From Prostheceraeus crozeri (lineage: Eukaryota > Platyhelminthes > Polycladida > Euryleptidae), in assembly GCA_907163375.1 (NCBI GenBank), contig CAJQUW010007073.1, forward strand, positions 496,001 through 560,000: a stretch of 64,000 bases of DNA, in the 5' to 3' direction. A program made the position numbers and the translations under genes. The notes under the pieces were generated by a model. It had not been told where the DNA came from. It was given only the letters and a program-made list of their open reading frames with translations, and made no database searches. Positions 57,752 through 64,000 of the stretch are shown piece after piece (position 1 is the first letter of the stretch; each line of letters opens with the position of its first letter).

Positions 57752-60700
57752 ATGGACTCCTCAGAAACCATTGCTATCTTTGAGGAATGGTTTCATCAAA
57801 ATTCATCATTGATAGAAGCGCTCTTCAACAATTTAGACAATTTTAGAATGAAGGCGCTCATCTATCTTAAAATAAAATATGTAAAAATCGACCACCATAC
57901 TGGACAAATAATAGAGAGGTTGGAGTTTCACATACCCTCCTCTCCTGCAACCGAGGTTGTAGACTATGAGTCTTGGATAAATTTTCACATCAAAGGATTA
58001 AAATTAAATATTGATGAATTTAACGAGCGCGATAGTGGTCTCATTTTTGACGGCATTGAGTCCGCCTTATTTAAAATCACTTTATTAGAGAACTACTCTG
58101 GACGAGGCTCCTTTAAACTTGCGAAAAGTTTAAAAAATAAAACAGCAGTCATTTCTGTAGATTGTGAATCGCAATGTTTTAAATATGCTGTCCTCTCCAT
58201 TCTCCACTATAATGATGTACAGAATAGCCGATACCGCAAGAGTAAGTATCAACAGTGGGAGAATGAATTAAACTTCGATGACTGTAATAGTGACGATATG
58301 AAAATTAAAGATATAGAAAAATTTGAAAAATTGAACAACATTAAAATAGTTCTCCATGTTTGGGGAAAAGGATTGAAGGGTGTGCGCTACAACTCGCGTT
58401 CGAGTTGTTATGAACGTACAGTAAACCTGTTATTAGTAAAACAGGATGATAGTGAGGAATGGCACTACTGCGGCATTCCCAAAATCTCTCGCTTATACCA
58501 CCACTTAGAAAACTCTAGTAGAGAGTTATATTACTGCGACAGATGTATTCGGAACTTTAGGAGTAAAAACAAATTTGAAACTCATTACGAATGGTGTAAG
58601 CGAGGTAAACTGCAAATGGAGCGCATGCCCAAAGATAAGGAGTTTTCATATAGAGAGAATGGCGATGAACTAAGTCCTCTTCGTGTCATCTATGCTGACA
58701 TCGAATGCTATATCGATGATAACATCCATCGACCAGCAGCCATTTCCTGCTATGAAGTATGGCATGATCACTTTAGGGGTAGGCAAAATAAAATGCGCGT
58801 CTGGCAAGGTGAGGATTGTATTTACCATTTCCTACAATTCCTCGAACAGGCTGTAAAATTTCAGCAAAAGTATGATGGTGAACTCTATCGCAGATCATTG
58901 CATATGACAGCAGATGATCAAGCAAAATTTGATAGCTGCAACGTTTGCCCCAAATGTAGGAAAACATTTGATGATGATAAGATTAAGAAAGTGCGCGACC
59001 ATGATCACATCACTGGTAAATTTAGAAACGCACTCTGTTCAAAATGCAATTTTTCACTTAGGATGAAACGGCGTACATTACTCGTCATTTTCCATAATTT
59101 CAAGGGCTACGACAGCCATATGATAATAAAAGGAGGTTTAGGTCAAATGAAAGAGTGGAAGCTTGATGTAATAGCACAAACGAGAGAGAAGTTTATGGCC
59201 ATGACAGCAAAAGTGCCTGTCGATAAAACTAAAGAAAATAAGACGGTCTATTTTGATATAAAATTTTTAGATTCCTACCAATTTATGACTGCATCACTGG
59301 CCTCTCTCGTACAAAATCTAAAGTCTCTTCCACTAACACAAAATCTTAAGAAACAATATCCAAATCTAACCGATGAAGTCATCACACGGAAAGGAGTCTT
59401 TCCATATGCATATTTTGATGCGATTAGTAAACTCGGCGAGACTTCTCTTCCGCCCATAGATAAATTTAAAAATGATTTGAGCGGTGCAGAATGTAAGACC
59501 GAAGATTATGATCATGCACAAGATGCATGGATAAAATTTGACTGCCATACATTTGGTGAATATATGATTGCCTACCTTAAGTTAGATGTATTTTTGCTGG
59601 CTGATGTATTTCAGGAGTTTCGACGAGTGGCATTAGAAGAAGATAAGTTAGATCCCGTCCACTTTGTCAGTCTGCCAGCCATGTCATTTAAGTCTGCTTT
59701 TAAAATGACTGGTGAGACCATTCATCTCTTACAAGATCCAGAGATGTATAATTTATTTGAGCGAGGAATTCGCGGTGGTCTCACATTTGTAAATAAACAT
59801 AGGTTAAAATCAAAAGTAGTAGGTAATGATCATACCCATCTTAAGTATTATGACCAAAATAATTTGTATGGTAGTTCATTATCCAAACCACTCCCTCACT
59901 CTGAGTTTAGCTGGTTAGATGATAGTGAAATTCAACATTTCTCCAACCCTTCTAACATACTAGCAATTCCAGATGAAGGTGATTGGGGATATTATTTTGA
60001 GATAGATCTAATCTATCCAAATAATATTAAACATAAAACCGTAGATTTTCCACTCGCACCCGAATCAGGTGAAGTGACCAAAGATATGTTTTCCGACTTT
60101 ATGAAACAATTTCATAAAGATTTAAAATCATGCGGTCAACCCGACTATAAGCCTTGCCGCAAACTTTTACTCACCCAGTATGATAAGGAAAACTATCTAG
60201 TCCACTTTAGCATCTTAAAATTTTATTTAGAAATGGGTATGATTTTAAAAAGAGTTCACCGCATTATTAAATTTAGACAGAAAGCTTTCCTCAAACCATA
60301 TATTGATAGCAACAGCAAGAAACGTGCACTAGCCCAAAATAATTTTGAAAAAGATTTTTATAAATATAAGAACAACAGTCTATTTGGTAAGACGATGGAG
60401 GATGTTAGAAAACGTGGAAACTATAAACTAGTCAATGATGTTACAAAATTTAAGAAATTGGTCTCATCACCTCTATTCATCGATAGAGACATTATCGGTG
60501 AGGACCTTGTAGGTGTTAAAATGATAAAATCTGAAGTTGAGTTGTGCAAGCCCATCTATATTGGTCAAGCTGTACTAGATTACTCTAAGCTTGAAATGTA
60601 CCAACTCTTTTATAAAATACTAAAACCATGTCCTCTCGTAAAAGAGGTTCGTTTGTTGGGTGGCGATACAGATAGTTTCTTCTTAGGTATTACCACTCAA

Positions 60701-61201
60701 AAAGATTTAAATTTCAATGAAGTAGGAAAATCTTTAGAAAGATATTTTGATACATCAAATTATCCTACTGATCACCCACTCTACTCCATCAAAAATAAGG
60801 CAAAACTTGGCTGCTTTAAGGATGAGACAGCAGGGAAGGAAATAGATGAAATGATTCTCCTCCGTCTAAAAATGTACAGTATGAAATTAAAGGATAGTGA
60901 TGATAGCATTAAGCGTGCTAAAGGCATATCAAGATCATTGGTCTCTAACATGAAACATAAGAATTTCAGGAAAGCCTATAGAAATAAAAATATAACATTT
61001 GTCAATATGACAATCTTAAAATCTAAGTCGCATGAGATCAAAACTCATACTTTTAGGAAACGGGCGCTTTCAGCATGGGAGGATAAGAGGTGCTGGCTAG
61101 AACACAACATATCTCTTCCACATGGACATCCTGACACAAACATACCACCACCCAAAAGAATTAAACTCACACTACCACATTCAGGAGACGTCTTAGCATA
61201 A
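57752..61201 (+). CDS. polB: Family B DNA polymerase with endonuclease-VII-like insert
   Basis: 1149 aa from ATG 57752; an in-frame GTG lies 11 codons upstream. A Cys/His finger (YYCDRCIRNF) precedes the exonuclease. Exo I is YADIE (D316, E318), Exo II NFKGYD (N449, D454), Exo III YLKLDV (D612). Between Exo I and II sits CNVCPKC followed by VRDHDHITGKFRNALCSKCN (about 397-433), which is the zinc-bound HNH pattern of recombination endonuclease VII. Polymerase motifs: A is YYDQNNLYG (D701), B is KNNSLFGKTM (K873), C is GGDTDSF (D972, D974). This layout is that of protein-primed-type polymerases common in invertebrate virus-like elements. It would replicate the linear element. The frame is uninterrupted. 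Confidence 0.9.
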   Translation: MDSSETIAIFEEWFHQNSSLIEALFNNLDNFRMKALIYLKIKYVKIDHHTGQIIERLEFHIPSSPATEVVDYESWINFHIKGLKLNIDEFNERDSGLIFDGIESALFKITLLENYSGRGSFKLAKSLKNKTAVISVDCESQCFKYAVLSILHYNDVQNSRYRKSKYQQWENELNFDDCNSDDMKIKDIEKFEKLNNIKIVLHVWGKGLKGVRYNSRSSCYERTVNLLLVKQDDSEEWHYCGIPKISRLYHHLENSSRELYYCDRCIRNFRSKNKFETHYEWCKRGKLQMERMPKDKEFSYRENGDELSPLRVIYADIECYIDDNIHRPAAISCYEVWHDHFRGRQNKMRVWQGEDCIYHFLQFLEQAVKFQQKYDGELYRRSLHMTADDQAKFDSCNVCPKCRKTFDDDKIKKVRDHDHITGKFRNALCSKCNFSLRMKRRTLLVIFHNFKGYDSHMIIKGGLGQMKEWKLDVIAQTREKFMAMTAKVPVDKTKENKTVYFDIKFLDSYQFMTASLASLVQNLKSLPLTQNLKKQYPNLTDEVITRKGVFPYAYFDAISKLGETSLPPIDKFKNDLSGAECKTEDYDHAQDAWIKFDCHTFGEYMIAYLKLDVFLLADVFQEFRRVALEEDKLDPVHFVSLPAMSFKSAFKMTGETIHLLQDPEMYNLFERGIRGGLTFVNKHRLKSKVVGNDHTHLKYYDQNNLYGSSLSKPLPHSEFSWLDDSEIQHFSNPSNILAIPDEGDWGYYFEIDLIYPNNIKHKTVDFPLAPESGEVTKDMFSDFMKQFHKDLKSCGQPDYKPCRKLLLTQYDKENYLVHFSILKFYLEMGMILKRVHRIIKFRQKAFLKPYIDSNSKKRALAQNNFEKDFYKYKNNSLFGKTMEDVRKRGNYKLVNDVTKFKKLVSSPLFIDRDIIGEDLVGVKMIKSEVELCKPIYIGQAVLDYSKLEMYQLFYKILKPCPLVKEVRLLGGDTDSFFLGITTQKDLNFNEVGKSLERYFDTSNYPTDHPLYSIKNKAKLGCFKDETAGKEIDEMILLRLKMYSMKLKDSDDSIKRAKGISRSLVSNMKHKNFRKAYRNKNITFVNMTILKSKSHEIKTHTFRKRALSAWEDKRCWLEHNISLPHGHPDTNIPPPKRIKLTLPHSGDVLA

Positions 61202-61406
61202 TCATCCTTAACTTAGTATTTTGATGTTGATTTCAGTAGATAAACATTGTTGTTTTATGTATCGCATGAGATTGTTTTTTCCTTGTGAATATGTGTCCAC
61301 ATCTGTACATTCCCCATGTGATGACTTTTCCACTGAAAGACATTTTTCCTATCCCTGTATATTTCCACCCTTCACGAAGTAAAAAGACTTTTTGTATATA
61401 GCAATG

Positions 61407-61491
61407 TTTATTGAAGTGCGCTCATGTATATATTTTCAGTGGATGTTGTATAAAGTCTATTGCTTCACATTCATGTACATATTTCAATAAA
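61407..61491. terminator. Overlapping polyadenylation signals of convergent genes
   Basis: AATAAA at 61486-61491 serves the plus-strand polymerase gene, and TTTATT at 61407-61412 (AATAAA on the minus strand) the minus-strand gene ending at 61507. The two transcripts would overlap by about 100 bp. TGTTGTATAAAG is duplicated around the plus signal. Confidence 0.6.
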
Positions 61492-61506
61492 TGTTGTATA
61501 AAGACT

Positions 61507-63057
61507 TCACTTTGTTTTCCGAAACACTAACGTTATGAGGGATTTAGTATCTTTCACGTGGATGCACTCTTGTAAACCATTGGTAATTTTGATAGCAATA
61601 GAGGGTATAGTTTGTTTGACGACGGGATGATAGAAAATAGATTCAAACATCTTCTCGACTATTCCATATGAAGCGTCTTTATCATGAATGAAATCACGTA
61701 AAATGTATTCTTTTTTCTCACCAACAGAAATAGGTAGAATCAAATCACTTTGAATGTAAAGGTGCTGTTCATGTTTATCAAGTGTCATTGGTGTTTCTAT
61801 ACCAATCGTATGCGCAGCAGCAAACACTGTTTGTAGCATTGAAAAACCAAAGAGTTTTTTCAAATTTTTACTCAATCGACATTGAATGTCATCACCCAGT
61901 CTCAGAACAACGCGTTGATTTTCAATTGAAAACGAAATGTGGTGTGTCTTTACATCATATTTACTTTTCATCACATGCTTCAACTTCTGTTGTATATAAG
62001 GATTTACTACATGAATGAAGCTTTCAACTGTATGATATAGACGCGGCATTATATTGATAGCAACTTTAGATTCTTCATAAGACTGGTAAATTTTCTTGAT
62101 GCGATCGCCATAGATGTCCACCCACCATTCATCATTAACTGAATCAGCTTTAGTGTGATATTCATGAGAAGCATACACCACACCGCTTCCAATAATAGGT
62201 GTATAATGTCTTACAAAATGACGCAAGGTTGGAGAGAAATAAACTGTAAGTTTGTCATTATATTTCTGAATAACCAACTTATTTTTGTTCGCCATAATTT
62301 TCTCTCCATACTTCTTACCCACAGTCTCATTCCATCGTTTTACTAACTCAATAAGTGATAAAGGTTGAACACCACGCTTTTTCAAAATGATGCGTTCTTC
62401 ACATTCTACAACATCTTCATCAAATATTTTAAATCTATAATGAAATTTGTTGATTCGATTTGAATAAACTTTTTTAACATTTGCAGTAGCAATTGATGTT
62501 AGATGTAGTCCATGACCAAAACCGAGATGTGGATAGAATTCATTATCCAACCTCAGCGTAAGACCTTTAGTAAAAGAATGAAAGCGGAGGAACTGTCTCC
62601 CACTCCAATGATAGATAGTAAACTCATAAGCTTTCTGATTTTTATTCTTCATGATGGAAGTATTACCACTGTTGAATGCCTTAATAATTTTCTCATTCCC
62701 AAATGGCTCATAAGAATCTGATTTTATCTGAATCCATTCATAGTTCCACTTTCCATCTGATGTTAAATTGTATGGGAACTGAAATGCATTATTCATCGTT
62801 ATTCCATCATGGGTGCGAGGAGTCAATATCATTTCTTCCAAATCATTCACATTCTGAATATTGCTATCATAGCAAATACTAGAAACGCCAACCTCCCATT
62901 CTCCTTCTAAAAGCAGTGGCCGATTTAATTCTACTCGATATTCTGATGGTTTATTTTTGGGAAATTTATTCATAGAAGCATTACTGGGCAAGTAGATTAG
63001 AAACGAGTCCTTATTTTCACTTTCCATATTATTCACATTGGAAAAATATATTAGCAT
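61507..63057 (-). CDS. Large structural-type protein of the polB element
   Basis: 516 aa from ATG 63057; a second ATG ten codons later precedes the conserved start. The N-terminus FLIYLPSNASMNKFPKNKPS with YRVELNRPLLLEGEWEVGVS is the hallmark of a protein family often found beside such polymerases in invertebrate genomes. The middle has YPHLGFGHGLHLT. The C-terminal part has HISFSIENQRVVLRLGDD and LSKNLKKLFGF, a pattern shared with the upstream neighbour. Predicted beta-rich. A virion (jelly-roll-like) role is inferred from context, not shown by a catalytic motif. The frame is open throughout and 9 bp from the upstream stop. Confidence 0.65.
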   Translation of the reverse strand: MLIYFSNVNNMESENKDSFLIYLPSNASMNKFPKNKPSEYRVELNRPLLLEGEWEVGVSSICYDSNIQNVNDLEEMILTPRTHDGITMNNAFQFPYNLTSDGKWNYEWIQIKSDSYEPFGNEKIIKAFNSGNTSIMKNKNQKAYEFTIYHWSGRQFLRFHSFTKGLTLRLDNEFYPHLGFGHGLHLTSIATANVKKVYSNRINKFHYRFKIFDEDVVECEERIILKKRGVQPLSLIELVKRWNETVGKKYGEKIMANKNKLVIQKYNDKLTVYFSPTLRHFVRHYTPIIGSGVVYASHEYHTKADSVNDEWWVDIYGDRIKKIYQSYEESKVAINIMPRLYHTVESFIHVVNPYIQQKLKHVMKSKYDVKTHHISFSIENQRVVLRLGDDIQCRLSKNLKKLFGFSMLQTVFAAAHTIGIETPMTLDKHEQHLYIQSDLILPISVGEKKEYILRDFIHDKDASYGIVEKMFESIFYHPVVKQTIPSIAIKITNGLQECIHVKDTKSLITLVFRKTK

Positions 63058-63066
63058 ACGTTTGCA

Positions 63067-64000
63067 TTAACTCTTCATTCGGAAATGGAGTGTGATACTT
63101 GTCACAGCATCTTTATGAAAAGGAATCAACGCACCAGCATCGTCATAAATGGCAATATCAATTTGTGGGATGTAGTTTGATTTCAGCTTTGTATAATGCA
63201 CTTTCTTGAAAGTATGCTCAGATAAAATACTGCAGCTTTTTGGCTGGTATGGTATCATTGCTAGCAATGGAGCTTCAACATCTCCCACACGTACATCTTC
63301 ACCAATATTGGAATATATCTGAAAATAGTTAATACGACGCGATAGCGACATGTCTGCGCTAGCTTTGGTTACAGTACCACTTTTAAAGATATTTTGATCA
63401 AAATCCAAAATGTCCATTAGAGTTTTATCCATAATTAGTTCAATACCTTTTCCACTTATAGTGAGAGACAGAACACCTTCTCTTTCAGAAAATGAAATAT
63501 GTTGCTCATTAATCACTTCATTTAAATAATCTACAACCAATTTAACCGAAGTAATAATGCGAGGCATCAACACTCTTGTTTCATGTAAGATACCACCTAA
63601 AGGCTCTACACACTTTCTGTATAAAGATACGGACCATTCTGTATCAAATTGATTTGACTTTTCACATGGTAAATGTTGCATATCAGATTTTCCATGAACA
63701 GCTGCAGAACGATGTCGTAAGAACTGATGAAAATTTTTGAACAAACTAATACTAGATCATCATCATTTAATTTGCTTATTGCAATATGATTAGATGATTT
63801 AATATAAGTCAATGTTGCCACTTGTTTACCATCAACTCGAAGGAGATAATTAAATTTCTTCAATAATGTTTCAGGAGTCATGTTTGTCTTTCTTGGCTTA
63901 ATCACAATCTTCTTCACCAACGTCTTCTCATTTCTTGGAATAAGATCTACATAATAAGCTTCCTCTCGATATATTAACTGTTTATGACCACTTATGTGGT
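63067..64000 (-). CDS. Second structural-type protein of the polB element, runs off the window
   Basis: Minus-strand coding sequence enters from the right edge and ends at 63067. The part near the edge includes EEAYYVDLIPRNEKTLVKK and KIVIKPRKTNMTPETLLKK. The C-terminal 225 codons include HISFSEREGVLSLTISGKG and LMDILDFDQN, then APLLAMIPYQP and a final VTSITLHFRM. The HISFS block with the following LDF/LGF is the same pattern as in the 516-aa neighbour, so the two are paralogues. The copy looks nearly whole in the visible part. Role inferred as structural from family and position. Confidence 0.55.

Larger units (their letters stand above)
49729..64000. mobile_element. Virus-like element with DNA polymerase B (Polinton/adintovirus-like or related), partial
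   Basis: A composition shift at about 49729, tandem repeats, a promoter-like site, several small genes, a protein-primed-type family B DNA polymerase and a minus-strand block of proteins of a type found beside such polymerases in invertebrate genomes suggest one large element. It runs off the right edge. A LINE is inserted at 54580-57043. Most genes look whole; I see about one further break. No retroviral-type integrase, packaging ATPase, protease or unambiguous major capsid protein is visible in the window, and terminal repeats cannot be checked, so the family name is provisional. The left border is inferred from composition only. Confidence 0.5.

Overview
The window reads as AT-rich nuclear DNA of an invertebrate animal. 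No ordinary host gene, rRNA or functional tRNA gene could be recognised. Almost everything interpretable is a mobile element: Tc1/mariner, hAT and Crypton DNA transposons, LINEs, a Penelope-like fragment, a Gypsy LTR element, foldback/MITE-like repeats, and at the right end a virus-like element with a B-family DNA polymerase. Introns that can be called are often short (about 46-90 nt). The palindrome TAGGCCTA and partial forms recur throughout. This suggests a marine-type invertebrate, but the phylum cannot be fixed from the sequence.

Layout, left half. 1-5 kb: a long-arm foldback repeat (1943-2563) in otherwise featureless DNA. 5343-6763: a decayed mariner-like element with TA target duplication. 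9.3-10.1 kb: a second foldback. 10714-11556: a near-perfect palindrome of two Penelope-like 3' ends. 12073-30974: a 1.85-kb inverted repeat pair with about 15 kb between the arms. That spacer is a stack of nested insertions: an old LINE fragment carries a Gypsy element (15278-19343), followed by a 9.5-kb hAT element (19424-28971). The large first intron of the hAT holds a Crypton-type tyrosine recombinase gene on the other strand, itself split by a LINE with a 6-bp target duplication.

31-36 kb: exon-like pieces with good splice signals and a threefold tandem unit of unknown nature. 36.6-44.7 kb: a second nest, in which a LINE with ORF1 and ORF2 on the minus strand is split by a Tc1 element, followed by a Tc1 remnant, another LINE 3' fragment, a Tc1-like element with an intact 331-aa DD34E transposase, and a second inverted copy of the LINE 5' UTR that carries a 255-bp hAT-type MITE.

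Right end, about 49.7-64 kb (continues past the window): composition shifts to GC-rich tandem repeats (49729-51100), then a TATA/initiator-like promoter, a coiled-coil zinc-finger protein gene, a small minus-strand gene, a LINE insertion, a C2H2 zinc-finger gene, an 1149-aa DNA polymerase B with an endonuclease-VII-like insert, and convergent minus-strand genes for two related proteins of a type that accompanies such polymerases in invertebrate genomes. I read this as a partial Polinton/adintovirus-like or related polB element. Neither an integrase nor a packaging ATPase is visible in the window, so the family stays open.
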